A stretch of DNA of 64,000 nt from Phocoena phocoena (taxonomy: Eukaryota > Chordata > Mammalia > Artiodactyla > Phocoenidae). A program made the translations under genes and the position numbers. The DNA is taken from assembly GCF_963924675.1 (NCBI RefSeq), contig NC_089222.1, forward strand, positions 8,686,501 to 8,750,500, given 5' to 3'. A model generated the notes under the pieces. The model saw only the letters and a list, made by a program, of their open reading frames with translations, did not search any database and was not told the origin of the DNA. Below, one piece after another: positions 36,867 through 50,009 of this stretch. Position 1 is the first letter of the stretch. Each line of letters begins with the position of its first letter.

Positions 36867-38111
36867 CACACTTGTATAGCACTTCTTAACAAGGAGGCCA
36901 TTAAACTTCTTAAACACAAGTTTCCCCCAAATTGTATATATTGTCAATGTCTTATTGACTATATTCATACCTGTGGAAAATTTGAAAATGCATCATTTTA
37001 CTCAAGTGAAGCAGATAATTGGGTTGAGAGAGAAACGAATAGAATGTCAAGCTATTACTTTTTATAAAGTATTCCACCCACTACTGTGCAAAGAAAAGTA
37101 TGTATGTTTTTGCGGCATGGGATGACAGCCCTTCTAAACACAATTTTAACTTCCTTTCTTTGAATTCAAATGTATGAATTACAAGACTTTGGAATTAAAA
37201 GAAAACCCAAAGGAGTCCCTTAATATTTGTGTAAAAACTTGGAAACACGGGATGATTTTGAGGGAGAGAGTTATTTACGAATACGTAGTTCATATTATCC
37301 TAGGAAGAAAAGGGAAGGAAATACACACTATTGTGTGAAGAAAACTAACTAGAAATCTCTCAGCAATGACACACACTTTTAAAGATTTCAGACTTAAGGA
37401 GCTATGCACCAAATCAGTGATTTGGGAGTTCAGCAGGGTAATCAGTGCTAGAAGAATTTACACAGTTTAAACTCATTACGTGGAGGCCCCCCAATGACCA
37501 GCTTCTGATTAGGGTACAATGGCTCCTGGTTCGCCTGTAAAACCCACTACTATGTAATTGTAAGGAAACACAATAGTTGGTTTCATAAGATTTTCTGGAT
37601 ACACGCTAAGTAATCTGGTTCCAAACCAGGTTGGTGAACAAAGATGCTGAATTTGGAGCGAGAAGGTTTTGCATCACAATTCCCGATGGCACTTCTAAAC
37701 TTAATGCGAAATGCTTGATTTGCTGCCTAAGAAGACCATTGTCAACTATATACTGTAACAGAAAAGTTGAACAGCCCTGTCTGTAGAAGACAGTGTTTGA
37801 ACCAGCAAACTGAAATGAACTACTTTGTGTACTTGAACCATAGTGCCTTGGGCAAGCTCACTCAGCTTCAGAAAATAAGAAGAGGTCTACAGAGGACCAT
37901 GATAGTGAGGCCATAGGCAGCTTCTACACGACCAAATGCATACATTTTTTTGGCATTCATTTTTTAATGAAAGAAATCTTGGAAACTTCAGCAAGACGAA
38001 TATTGTTCATCACAGCATTCACACCTTTAGCAAACACTCAACAATTTCTAGGTGAGGAAGAAAGTCTCACAGTTAGTAGATGTGAGGCTAAGATTCTAAA
38101 GTTAGGGTTTT

Positions 38112-38854
38112 CCTCCTGCACTCTTGGTGGGAATGTAAATTGGTGCAGTCACTATGGAGAAGAGTTTGGATGTTCCTTAAAAAACTAAAACTAGAGCTAT
38201 CATATGATCCAGCAATACCACTCCTGGGCATATATCCAGAGAAAATAATGATTCGAAAAAATACATGCACCCCAGTGTTCCTTGCAGCACTATTTACAAT
38301 AGCCAGGACATGGAAGCAACCTAAATGTCCATTGACGGATGAATAGATAAAGAAGATGTGGTATATATACACAATGGAATATTACTCAGCCATAAAAAAG
38401 AATGAAATAATGCCATTTGCAGCGACATGGATGGACCTAGAGATTGTCATACTGAGTGAAGCAAGTTAGACAGAGAAAGACAAACATTGTATGATATCGC
38501 TTATATGGGGAATCTAAAAAAAATGGTAAAAATGAATTTATTTACAAAACAGAAATAAGAGTCATAGGTGTAGAAAACAAACTTATGGTTACCAAAGGGG
38601 AAAGGTGGTGGAGGGATAAATTGGGAGATTGGGATTGACACATATACACTACTATATATAAAATAGATAACTAATAAGGGCCTACTGTATAGCACAGGGA
38701 ACTCTACTCAATACCCTGTAATGACCTATATGGGAAAAGAATCTAAAAAAGAGTGGAGATATGTATATGTATAACTGACTCACTTTGCTGTACACCTGAA
38801 ACTAACACAACATAGTAAATCAACTATCCTCCAATAAAAATTAATTAAAAAAAT
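38112..38854 (+). mobile_element. 5'-truncated L1, 14-bp TSD
   Basis: The last 743 bp of a young L1: ORF2 C-terminal end (CTTGGTGGGAATGTAAATTG, CATATATCCAGAGAAAATAA) and 3' UTR ending CAATAAAAATTAATT with an A-rich tail. The duplication AAAGTTAGGGTTTT lies at 38098-38111 and 38855-38868. Confidence 0.94.
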
Positions 38855-39287
38855 AAAGTTAGGGTTTTGTTGTACAAAGGTGATGTGTGGAGCAAAGTAA
38901 GGAAGGTATATTGACTAATTACATATAGACTAAAAACAAGTCTTCGTGAGAATTCACAATGGACTTCCAAGCCACTGAAATTTAGGAAGAGATGCGTCTG
39001 GTTTGCCATTTTGATCCCCCAGTGGTGCTCTAGGAAGTTCCCAGATCAAAAATTGTCATTGATAAAAAAATGCCTGACCATGTTGTTTAAATATGTTGTT
39101 CCTTTCTCTGGGTCTCTTTTCTAATAAAATTCTCACCCAGAACATGCTTCCTGGGGGGGAAATGACTCTCCAGTTATACAGTAGTGGGTATTTTTCTATT
39201 TCTTTTCTTGTGAAAACTTATATTTTGAGACTGAGCTTTCATCAGAGGATAGATTTTTCCTCAAGCTTTAAAGATAATCAGTGAGGG

Positions 39288-39470
39288 GACTTCCCTGATG
39301 GCACAGCGGTTAAGACTCCACACTCCCAATGCAGGGGGCCTGGATTCTATCCCTGGTCAGGGAACTAGATCCCACATGCATGCCGCAACCAAGATCCTGC
39401 ATGTGGCAATGATGATCTCACGTGCCACAACTAAGACCCGATGCAGCCAAATAAATAAATCTTTTTAAAA
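39288..39470 (+). mobile_element. Old CHR-type SINE (CHR-1-like)
   Basis: GGGGACTTCCCTGATGGCAC ... ATCCCACATGCATGCCGCAA ... GACCCGATGCAGCCAAATAA. A relative of the CHR copies in the window with its own middle part, more diverged, about 180 bp. Confidence 0.88.
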
Positions 39471-39867
39471 GTTCTATAAAAATATAAACAGTGAGGAATT
39501 TAGGGGAGAGTTTCATGGGGAAAGGGGAGGCAAGGAGCTCTTTCTTGAAATTATATTATGTGGACCAGCTTTAAGAGTTATCACATGGCAACCTAGTCAC
39601 AAAGTGGCCATTTCAAATTTGGGGGAAAAGCACAGTGATATCCATTGAGGAACTCCTCTTCATAAAAATGTGAACAGTGAGTAAGGCAGATCCATTTAGA
39701 ATGGGCAGAACTTCTTATAGCGGGGTCTTTCTGAATTCACAGAACTATCTGTTACTTATAGATTCGTACAAAGACATCATTCTTTTTGTTACACACAGAA
39801 AACGTATACATAGAATACTCTTCAGAACAAACTTTTTCCCCTAAGTTTTTCTTTTTCTTTTTTTTTT

Positions 39868-39972
39868 CTGGCTGTGTGGCTTGCAGGATCTTAGCTCCCC
39901 GACCAGGGGTTGAACCCAGGCCCACGGGAGTGAAAGCACGGAGTCCTAACCACTGGACCACCAGGGAATTCC
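39868..39972 (-). mobile_element. Short old CHR-type SINE fragment
   Basis: TTCTGGCTGTGTGGCTTGCA, GACCAGGGGTTGAACCCAGG and CACTGGACCACCAGGGAATT. Minus-oriented, about 105 bp, in the same class as the copy at 15735. Confidence 0.87.
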
Positions 39973-41379
39973 CTCCCCCAAGTTTTAAGACAATTATTTC
40001 TATGATTGCAGAATATGCACAAGTGAGTCTACGGGAAGGATGAGGCTTTCATAGCTATTTACACAAATTTGTGCAAGCCAATTCTGCCCCTTCAGGTTTC
40101 CCATCTCCCGCGTCAAACTGTGCTTGTCAGGTTGTTTCTTTGGGGGTTGCAAGAAATTGGACATGTTGGTTCTTTGAAGGAACAATTCTGGCCTTAGTTG
40201 GACTGTGAAGGCACACCACCTTTAGGGAATAAACATGCTTCCAAAATAAGGTCATTTGGAGTCTCACAGAGGGAGTCCTATTTTCCCCATAAATTTCCAT
40301 TAGATCTTCAGGAGGTGTAACTTCTGCTCGGCACTGGCCCTAAATTATTGTTGTTGAGACTCTGTTCCTCCTCTCACTCTTCCCTTTCTGTTAATTCACT
40401 CAGAATTTCTAAACGAACATGGACTTTTACTTGGGGACGTCCCATTAAAGTGACCTTGTGGTAACTTATTTAGAAGAATCGAAGAAATATTTTAAGGTAT
40501 GTCACCTATAAATTGGCACTTGCCATCTACCGCTACAAGGATCAAATCATGAGCCACTTCAGCTGCTGACCTTCAACACCCCCTGAAAGGAGACCAGGGT
40601 GGAGATTGGGAAGGAGGCACTCGGTGCTCTGGGAAAAACTGGCAGAGCAGGTCTTCCAGATAGTTAGATATTTTCGGAAGACAATTTTATGAGCCCAATT
40701 CTTGCATCTCCTCGTACCTAGAAAAGCACTAAAATCCTTCATGGTGATGTCCACTCCTCGTGAGTAGCAGTAACCTTCATGAGACTAAGAGAAACTTTCT
40801 GCAAAAAATACGTGCTTGATTGCATGTACTCCCCCTTCACCAGAATCACATCTATACTGACCTTCCCCCCTACCTCTCTGGAGCAGTTTCTCAGAGCTAT
40901 CTGAAATGCTGTCTCCTGGGCTATAGGCCTCATTTTGCCCCCAATAAAACTTAACTCACAACTCTCACGTTGTGCATTTGTTTTTCAGTCAACAGTTATG
41001 AATACCCTCTGATTTATCGATGAATTTGGTAGATTCATAGTCTTACATGCCAGGCTTCCTTAAAATGATGGCACACTCATATATCCAGCAAGCTGCCTTC
41101 ATTTTCCACTCCTCATATTTTCCTCAAACTACTAAGCGATGTCACGTGTGCCAATTCTGTCTTTTCTGAAGAACAAATTCTGATTTAAAGGCAAAATAAA
41201 AACACTGTAGTAAAATAAAACACACACAGCGCAAAAGCACAGTTTAGTTTGGTTACATACCTTTCTCAGTGTTTGAAAGCTTTCTTAAACTGGAATTAAA
41301 AAATAATGGAAAAATAACGCTAGAAGGGCCTGTGGCTTGGACGCCTTGGTTGTTCACTAGTTGCAACCTTGTAGACGCA

Positions 41380-41782
41380 CAGCTTGATGAGGTTTCCCAG
41401 ACTGCTTGCACTTAGGTAGACCCATATGACTGGCTGTGCCAGTGGCATGTGAGCAGAGATCTAGGTCCGGCCCCTGAGTGGTGCAAACAAAGCCTCTGCA
41501 TCCTCTCTCTCTCAGCTGGTTGGCTGTTGAGGTACAAAGTCTCCAGTGGAGGACTCTGAGTTCCAGAGGATGCTGAGACCTCAAGGATAATGGTGCCACC
41601 AAATAGAGGAAACCTGGATCTCTGAGTTGCCCTGGGAAAAGCCACTACCTGCCCACCACCTGTACATTGTGATGTGAATGACACATGCCCTGTAGGTCTT
41701 ATTCTATGTACTGTATCAGATCACGGAGACTTGGGGATGTTTGTTACAGCATTTAGCCTGACCCAACTGATACAGTTTCTTC
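41380..41782 (+). repeat. Old interspersed repeat, possibly LTR
   Basis: Ends in GGATGTTTGTTACAGCATTT and CCCAACTGATACAG, in the style of old mammalian LTR/MaLR elements. Family not named with certainty. Two minus-strand frames of 81-90 codons lie in it and have no recognisable match. Confidence 0.35.
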
Positions 41783-43752
41783 GAGATCACCCAGGCCAGA
41801 GATGAGGGACTGGAGGAAAGCACTGAAGGAAAGCAACTTTACTCCAAGCCACTCAACTTGTATGTGTCCTGAGTCTATTACCTACCATTCACCACTCTTT
41901 TTGACAGAAGCCTGTTTTGGTAATTCTGGTATTTTCTTATATATGATGCTAACACTCTGTACCATCAAGATAAAAGGGTGACTAATAGCCTCAAAGGAAA
42001 AATGTAAACTGTATAACCTAGAATATAAATACACTTCGTTAGCACTAGTCAGACTTGGGACTATTTATGAATGCTGGCAAAATGCGGTGACACAGATCGG
42101 TCACCATGTGCTCTGCTTAATCTTCAGGGTGGAAAAGATAAGTGGGATTACCACATCACAAAAGCCTAGCAACTTGCAGATGTTCATCTCAGAATTTTCC
42201 TGCATCATTTTCCTCAGTGACATGGAAACCAAATCCTTTAAGTCCCAATTCATTTGACAGAAATGCATCTCCCTGTGTCCCTCCACCCACATCGAGTTAT
42301 TATTACTGCATGCTGGCCTTCCAGTTCATAATTTCAAGGCACTTCCATCTTCCCCGTAACTTGGCACCTTGTTTACTTCATATTTCTAACTATTTGGCTA
42401 CTGTTAACTCTAGTCAAAGCTGCTGCTCTTCTGGCATTGTAGATTGCTGGGTTTAAACGGTGTGTTTATGGATGCCTTGAATCTGAGGAAACCGGAGGCC
42501 TCCAGCTCTGCCTGATGTGTAAGCAGACTGTGTCCGCCATATGCTTTCCTCTCTGCGGTCTCTGTCCTGTTGGGGAACTTCACAAGAAAAGTACTGTAAA
42601 GATGTTTACCATGGGATTTTGTAATTTGCTTTTAATTTTAAGTTAATTTCCACTGACTTAGTTCATTTACAACAGCTTTAATCAGACCACCCACTGACTC
42701 TGTACTGTAACAGTTGAATCTGGGTTTGGGATTACAGGGATGTATCCGTGGGGCTAGTGTGAAGAAATGTCGCACAGCCCCAAGGATGAGCTGTGAAACA
42801 TGATCAGACTGGCATAGCCCAAACGGTGAAATAGTTACTGCAGTAAAATATTCAAGGTTATTCTAACAAGTTCCAGGAGATCAAATTCTTGAACAACAAC
42901 AACAAAAAAAGCCCAGAGTAAAGTTACGTTTTTAAAAAGTCCTAACCTGTCCACAGGAAAAGTATTTGTAGGCTGATTGAGAATTGGGAACAAAACTCTA
43001 AATTTAAAATATTGCTTCTTTCACTTACACTCTCAATCCCTCTGCATAATTATATGAACGTGTGCAAGTATGTGTGTACTTTCAGGAAGTGCTGAGTATG
43101 TGTTATTTGCTGGCAAATGTGATATATTCACACACCAAAGATTTTTAAAAATTCAACTAATAAGAAGGCTTCCAACTTCTTTCAAGGATGAAACTGAGTC
43201 TGGAAAGAAATTGAAATGTTATTTTGTACATTTGAAATGATGATGGAGTAGAGATTTTACAAGTTTACCCTTGAACGTGGAGCAGGGGAAGAATAAAGCA
43301 GAATGATATGCATAGCAGACTGAAAAGCATACTTGAATGGGAAGAAATTCTCCCAGAGCTAGTCCATGAATGCAGGTTATTTAATAAATGGATGGATTTA
43401 TGAGCAAACAAAAGCACAAACATTAGGGGAGAGCAGAAATCGAATGCCCGGACTATAGTTGTTCTGCTGTCTTACTTGTCTTCTTGTTAATGAGAAATCT
43501 TTCTTAAAATACTGAGGCACAATGGGTTTTTGATAAGACATGACAAGTAATAGCATTAGGGTTAAGAAGATTAAAATGAATGTTTTTCTGGAAACTCAGT
43601 ATAGCTTCTGCTGTAAGTCAAAATGCCTGAAGGAGAACATCCCGTTTTAGGAGAATTATGTGCTGATTTGTGGCACAGTGCTTTAGTGGACAAATGTCCT
43701 AGGCTGGGATTCAGAATACCAGAGTTTAACTTGATTTTATACTGTTTGATTC

Positions 43753-43966
43753 TTTTTTTTTTTTTTTTTTTTTGCGGCACTCAGCCCTCTTACTGTTGTG
43801 GCCTCTCCCATTGCGGAGCACAGGCTCCGGACGCGCAGGCTCAGCGGCCATGGCTCACGGGCCCAGCCGTTCCGCGGCATGTGGGATCTTCCCGGACCGG
43901 GGCACGAACCCGTGTCCCCTGCATTGGCAGGCGGACTCTTAACCACTGTGCCACCAGGGAAGCTCC
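43753..43966 (-). mobile_element. CHR SINE, short young form, perfect 18-bp TSD
   Basis: Minus-oriented, with about 20 T forming the tail. The TSD TATACTGTTTGATTCTTT lies at 43738-43755 and 43967-43984 with no mismatch, the longest exact SINE duplication in the window. A 158-codon plus-strand frame (43623-44099) crosses it and is an artefact. Confidence 0.96.
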
Positions 43967-44519
43967 TATACTGTTTGATTCTTTCATTGATTTTGTAATC
44001 TCAGGCAGCATGCTACTTGGATGCCCAGTTCCTTCATCTCCAAAGCAGAAATCAAAATCCAAACTCTCAGGGGCAATGCAAAGATGGCAAATTAAATAAA
44101 ATAAGGTATTGTAAACAAATTGCCTTGCTCATAATACATACGTAGTAAACATTAGTATCTTTTCCCTGTCAGTAGATGTGCTGCTAAATATTCCGTTGAC
44201 AAGAGAAATTAAAACCTGATGAGATATATTTTGATCTTTTGATGGAATCTTATTTGAAACACATGTTTTCATTTGGTTGATGGGAGATTTTATCCAAAAA
44301 TGAAAGTCCTCTTTGTACAGAGGGAATATTCTAACTCATTTAGGTCTATAAGATGGGAATTTTAGTTATGTGAGTAAATTTCTTTCTCCCCCTCTCTTTA
44401 AGCCACTTGTCATCAAAAGAAAAACTGAGTTTTATCAGATGGTACACTAGGTCCCTTCCAGTTCTAACATTCTATTATTTCATGGATATGGAAACATGTA
44501 TTTATACGAAGGAATGAAT

Positions 44520-44640
44520 TAAATTCCAATAAGTATTAATCAAGCATGTACTTCATGCAGGCAATTTCGAGAGGAAAAGGATTACAAAGATGAATAAAAT
44601 GTAGTTCCTGCTCTCAAGGAAGTTACATGTATACAACTGA
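44520..44640 (+). repeat. L2-like fragment
   Basis: TCAAGCATGTACTTCATGCA, GATTACAAAGATGAATAAAA and CTGCTCTCAAGGAAGTTACA: the usual 'aagcatttactatgtgccagg...ccctcaaggagcttac' phrase of old LINE2-type repeats. Confidence 0.5.
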
Positions 44641-44910
44641 GTTCTCCACTTACAACTTGGTTGAATTCTTATGATTCATTTTTCAAAAAGTTTCTCATTA
44701 AAGTATAACCTACAGAAAAAGGGCACAAATCAAAGTGTTACTGCCTGATGAATTATCAAAAAGTTCTGTGGTTCATGTTTTACTTATACATTTGGCATGT
44801 GAAGCTCATTTTCCCATGGAAACGTATTTCCTGTGAATGCTCCGTTAGCCTACGATAGAGCTGGCATTTAGTGCTCAGAGGATTGAGGGACAGAGCGAGA
44901 ATTTCTACCT

Positions 44911-45103
44911 TGCGGTACGCGGGCCTCTCACTGTTGTGGCCTCTCCCGTTGCGGAGCACAGGCTCCAGACGTGCAGGCTCAGCGGCTATGGCTCACGGGC
45001 CCAGCCACTCCGCGGCATATGGGATTTTCCCGGACCGGGGCACGAACCCGTGTCCCCTGCATCGGCAGGCGGACTCTCAACCACTGCGCCACCAGGGAAG
45101 CCC
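44911..45103 (-). mobile_element. CHR SINE, short form, without A tail
   Basis: Minus-oriented, from GCGGTACGCGGGCCTCTCAC to ACCAGGGAAGCCC. Unlike the other short copies it has no T run (no A tail on the sense strand) at 44911 and no visible target-site duplication. Confidence 0.94.
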
Positions 45104-45154
45104 TCTAACTTTGTTTTGATGGATAAACTTACACTAAGTTTCAGCTGCGTTTTG

Positions 45155-45390
45155 GAGTCAGGTGGTTTGGGACTGAAATTGTAGTTCCTGACTTCCCTTG
45201 CTTACCTGCTGGGGGATGCTGGATCAGGTTTTTACCTATCTTATCCTTAACTAGTCTTCTTGTCTAGTACATGAATGTAACAAGCTATCTCCACGATTGT
45301 TGTGGGAATAAAAATGTTAATGTCTGTAAAGTGCTTCGCATACAGTTTGGTTCCTAGGAGCCGTGATAGCATCAGCAGCATCAACATCGT
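45155..45390 (+). repeat. MIR element
   Basis: TTTGGAGTCAGGTGGTTTGG, GTTTTTACCTATCTTATCCT, ATTGTTGTGGGAATAAAAAT and TGTAAAGTGCTTCGCATACA: nearly the whole MIR layout in plus orientation. Confidence 0.65.
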
Positions 45391-46250
45391 CTTTATTTCA
45401 CAGAGCCTTTGTCAGGAGGACAGGGCTGTTATCCCAACCTACAGACCTTGAAGAGGGCGAGCTCTGGACCCCTAAGACTTAAACAGCCATGGAGAACGCA
45501 GTGTGGAATGGAGACCTGGGTCCCTCCAGGTGTGGCTGTGTTGACAATTCCTGGTGGATGTAGCCTAGGTAGTTTTTCATTCTCAAGGAATGCACACAAG
45601 TTGAGGTGTGCATGTGTGTACATATGTAGATTTGATACCTTTTATTTCAGGCTGAATATCTGCTGTTCCCTGCAGGATAGCAGTAACCAGGGAGGTAGAG
45701 AATGAAAGACATTTTTTGTCTTGATGGGATGGCAGGTGGCCTTTTCATCCTCTGACTTTCCCAACCCAGCTAACCCCCATCTCCCTCCAAGGAGCTTAAA
45801 AATCAAACTGTTCACGGTTCAACTTGCAAACACAAGCTGAAATCCCCAGATTTCATGGAAATGTGGCTGAGCTCTTTGCAGGGTATGCTTCATGCTATTT
45901 GATTGACAGAAGGCTACACAGAAGAGAATACAGAGGAGATGAAACATGAGACCATTTAGAGATGTTTAAATCTTTGTGTGTTCTTGATTTTATCTTTAAT
46001 ATATACTTAAATGGAATTTGGTTTCTAAGAAAATGTTGCTGAGTTATGACTGTACAACTTACAGTGACGTGATGACCCACAATTCACACACAATCACTAG
46101 CTTTGCTTCATTTGTCCAACTACTTCTGAGTACCCCCCGCCCCTTTTCTGGATCTTGTCTCTTAACTCTTCAGCCCACTAGGTTGTCATGGAAACCACTG
46201 TGGTTTCTACCATAGTGTGATCTCTCCTCATCCTTGACCCTCTCCCCTCA

Positions 46251-46251
<1 letters not shown>

Positions 46252-46290
<39 letters not shown>

Positions 46291-46297
46291 ACACACA
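46252..46297 (+). repeat. (CA)n microsatellite
   Basis: About 22 CA units with one TA interruption near the end. Confidence 0.95.
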
Positions 46298-46592
46298 AAA
46301 TGATAAAATCTGAGCGGGCACTTAAGCTGAACCCACTCAGTCATTCCATAGGAATCTAAAATCAACTAAGAGAGTTAAGCTTAATCTGTTGCCCCCTGGA
46401 ATTGAGAAGCTGCTATCTGTCACCATTTCCTGCTATTTGGATGAGGAAAGAAAGATGGCAAGTCTACTAAATAAGAATGGAGAGAAAAAGAGAAAAGGAA
46501 GAAATGGAGAGAAAATAGAATAAGAAACGAAGCTTGAGAGCCTGATTATAAGAATTCCTGAGATCCAGGTGTGCATGTGGGTCTGTGTGTGT

Positions 46593-46594
<2 letters not shown>

Positions 46595-46625
<31 letters not shown>
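46595..46625 (+). repeat. (TG)n microsatellite
   Basis: About 15 TG units, 300 bp after the (CA)n run, so the two are complementary. A (CTTT)n run follows at 46706-46729. Confidence 0.9.
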
Positions 46626-46627
<2 letters not shown>

Positions 46628-46729
46628 TTTATTTAATCATGTAAGATACTTGGAATCCTTATAATAAATCTCTGCTTTTAGTTCTCTATTTGAGTTGGAT
46701 TTCCTTCTTTCTTTCTTTCTTTCTTTCAG

Positions 46730-47044
46730 TCAAAAGCAACAGAAATTTATTTCTCACAGTTCTGGAGTCTGGGAAGTCCAAGATCAAGGCACTGGAACAT
46801 TCTGTATCTGGCAAGGGCCCACTTCCTGGTTTATACATGGGTGTCCTCTCACCATGTCCTCACATGGCAGGGGACTGAGGGAGTTCTCAGGGTCTATTTC
46901 ATAAGGGCATAAATCCCATTCATGGGGGCTCCATCCTTATTACTTAATCACCCCCAAGAGTCCCCACCTCCTAATACCATCACATTCCGGGTTAGGTTTC
47001 AACATATGAACTTTGGGGGGGACACAAACATTCAGTCCACAGCA
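46730..47044. repeat. Old interspersed repeat, unnamed
   Basis: AACAGAAATTTATTTCTCAC, AGTTCTGGAGTCTGGGAAGT, CCAAGATCAAGGCACTGG and ending GGGGGACACAAACATTCAGTCC. A familiar mammalian repeat of about 315 bp whose family I cannot state with confidence. Confidence 0.55.
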
Positions 47045-47339
47045 CTTGGCTTCTGTGGTCCTGCTGCCTTGTTTGCATTTTAGAGTTTAGGTTGATTTTC
47101 ATTCTGGTTTCAGTTTTCAGATCACTTTATTTATTTATTGTTTTTGCCACTGATTCATAAGTTTTATTGAAATGAAAAATACAAATTGTTGTTCATTTAG
47201 TGTCTTAAATAGGTGATTTAAACCAATAATAATTTAATTTGTTTTTAAAACTGCACTTCTGTTTTGATTTGCAATAGTTTCTGAAGATATAATTAACGTA
47301 CAATAAATGCACACATCTTAAGTGAACAGCTTGATGAAT

Positions 47340-47760
47340 TACTTCTCTAGGATCCAGCAGTTTCATTCCTAGGTATTTACTCAAGAAAAATGAAAGTATA
47401 TGTCCACAAAAGTTCATAGATAAGAATGTTTAAAGCAACCTTATTCATAAGAATACCAAACTGGAAACAATACAGAATCCATCAACAGGAGAATGGATTT
47501 GAAAATCATATATCAATATAATGGAATATTTAGCAATAAAAAAGAACTTTTGATATACTCAACAACATGGATATATCTCAAAAACATTAGGTTAAGCAAA
47601 AGAAGCCAGCTTCAAAAGGGTACATATTGAATGATTCCATTTTTATGACACCGAAATACTGGCAAAACGAATCTATGTCGATAGAAATCAGATAGTGGGG
47701 GTTGGAAGATTGACTGGGAACAGGCACGATGGAACTTTCTGGGGGAATGAACCTGTTCTG
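47340..47760 (+). mobile_element. Old L1 ORF2/3' end remnant
   Basis: GGATCCAGCAGTTTCATTCC, CAGAATCCATCAACAGGAGA, TAATGGAATATTTAGCAATA and GATTCCATTTTTATGACACC: the ORF2 C-terminal end and the start of the 3' UTR of an old L1, with stops. Confidence 0.8.
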
Positions 47761-50009
47761 TTTCTCGTTTCTGGTGGTAAGTTACACGGGAGTATACAAC
47801 TGAGTTGGATTTCTGTTGCCTACAGTAGATATCCTCCTTCTAAATTGCCCCCAAGTTTACCAGGCTTCTCAGGCTGGCCCTTTTGCCAATGCCCCACACT
47901 AACTGTCCTAAAATAAAAATTTTAAAAAGAATCAGTCTGTCGTTTGAGAAGGGGTGAGGGTAACCTCTTTCTTTTGCTTTATAGTGTTTGGAAGTTATAA
48001 AGCCTTCGTCTCTCTGGGGCTGGGGCGCAAGCAGGAGAAACAAAACTTCAGGGGTAGAGGGGAGTGTAAACGTAGTCCAGTCCTCCCTAAGATCTTTCTT
48101 AAGGGGCAAAAGGTGGGGACAAGACTGATATAGTAGAGGGAATGAAGCAGTAAGCACAGCAACCACTAAGAAGAGAAGAGGAAAATGAGGGTCACTTTGC
48201 TGCAGCCAGAGCAAGTAGGACGGGTCAACATATGCAAGAAATTCAACAGCAATCTTCATTTACTCAGTGCCACAAGCATGAACACAATACTAGGCTCTGA
48301 GAACACTGAAACACGATCTCTTCCTTCAAGGTATTATGTTTGCCACAACTTCTGAATCCACTGGAAAACACCTGTATGAGTGTTTCAGAACATAAAATAT
48401 ACACTGGATGCAGGTAAAGTTTCCAGGACATTACTTACTGAGCTTTTCCCAGCATACCTGACACTGTCTTAAGCACCATAAAAGTGTAGGGTAGGTAAAA
48501 CCGTTCACCACAAGATACTTCAAGGAAGGCGGTTTGCTCCCTAAGGGAGAGTATTTTAAAATACACAACCAGCAAAACACTTGTTGAGCCTGGGATGGCA
48601 GGGAAAGCTGACATGGTAAAATGCCATGTGAGTCCTTCAATATGCAATTTTCTAAGAACAATTATCTCAGAAAGGTGCAGAATTAATTATGTTCTCTTAT
48701 TACACAAGACTGTGCTAGCAGATGCACACCTACACACAGGCTACTCTTGAAGAGCTAAGTATCTGGGCTGTCAGATATGATTTTTAAAATTATTACTATT
48801 CAGTAAATCATTTTCAAGAAAATTGCTTCCAGGCAGCCCAATCTTATTTGAGACTGAAATGGGGACTAAATTTAAACCAAGTCCCTCCTTTGGAAATCAC
48901 TCTCTTTTCACTATAATCTTGAAAAAAATTGTAATATAGTCACACAGGAAGCAAGAGATATTGGAAAATCACAGACTTCACTTGAAAGACCCATTCAGGT
49001 TTGTTTTTATCTAAGGGAAGAAGCAAGGAGTCGAACCTCATGGATACAGTACAGCTTAATTATAGAAGAAATTGTCTAGTGCCAAGAGGTTCAAGTGAAC
49101 ATAACTCAGATAGGGCCTGGGAATTAGATGCTTTTTCCAATGACGTTTGCATTTGAGATAGGGCTGCCTTCTGAAAACATAAAACTGGAGGTAAAGATTC
49201 ACCTTTGCATATTAAAGACTTATGGTCCATACCCAAATAGAAATATAAATTCATATTCAGATTCCACTGAGGCTAATGCTGATTAAGAAATATGAGACAT
49301 GCTTGACCATCATATATACTATAGACCTTATACCTAGTTACCTAAGTTTACCACTTAGGGCAACAAACCTATGTATTACATTCTGATCAAGTATTTTATA
49401 ACCATAGATAAGCTGCTCTACTAGACCCTGGAGTTTTCCACATGCTCGCTTCATCCAAAAAATTTGTGGCCTCATGCCCTGGGCAATAAAAGTGAGGTGA
49501 ATAACAGTTCAGAATTATTTGATGTTTAAAAGTTCTCTACTTTCTGGGGGTATTAGTGTTGTAACAGTTAATCTATGTCTACAGGAAATATATGTGTTAC
49601 CTTAGATTTGAAGGTAGATCTTTTTTTTTTTTTCATCTTAACACCTACTCTACCAAACCACTTGGAGAAATTATATTACCTACATAGCAAGAGGTTTTTT
49701 TCCCCTATTTTTCAGCTTAAATTCCTCCTATGGCTTTTGAAAACTTCCTGTCCTGAACTTAGGGGAACTGAAAAATTGTTGCTTTGCAATTTAGCTGTTC
49801 TTTTAATTTGTTCTTTCAAATCCTACTATTGACACTCTCTTTGCTTTTGTTACTTCTAAGATATATAATTCTAAAGTCCCATAACTTTTCACTTTAGACT
49901 CCATTTACTGGCTATATAGGCTGCTCTCTTTAGGACTTAATTCATTTTCTCAAAATTTCACACAGGTTACAGGTCCCAAAGTAAGATTTTTGACATTTAT
50001 TCATTCAAG

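Noticed and set aside
41357..41684. Minus-strand frames of 81 and 90 codons
   Set aside because: They fall inside an old LTR-like repeat and overlap each other in different frames.
43623..44099. 158-codon plus-strand frame
   Set aside because: It runs across a young CHR SINE and its TSD. The middle third is SINE text that recurs in other copies, and there is no gene structure around it.
48431..48661. Two overlapping minus-strand frames of 70-76 codons
   Set aside because: No recognisable motif, no splice context linking to KCNH7 phases, and both frames overlap in different registers.
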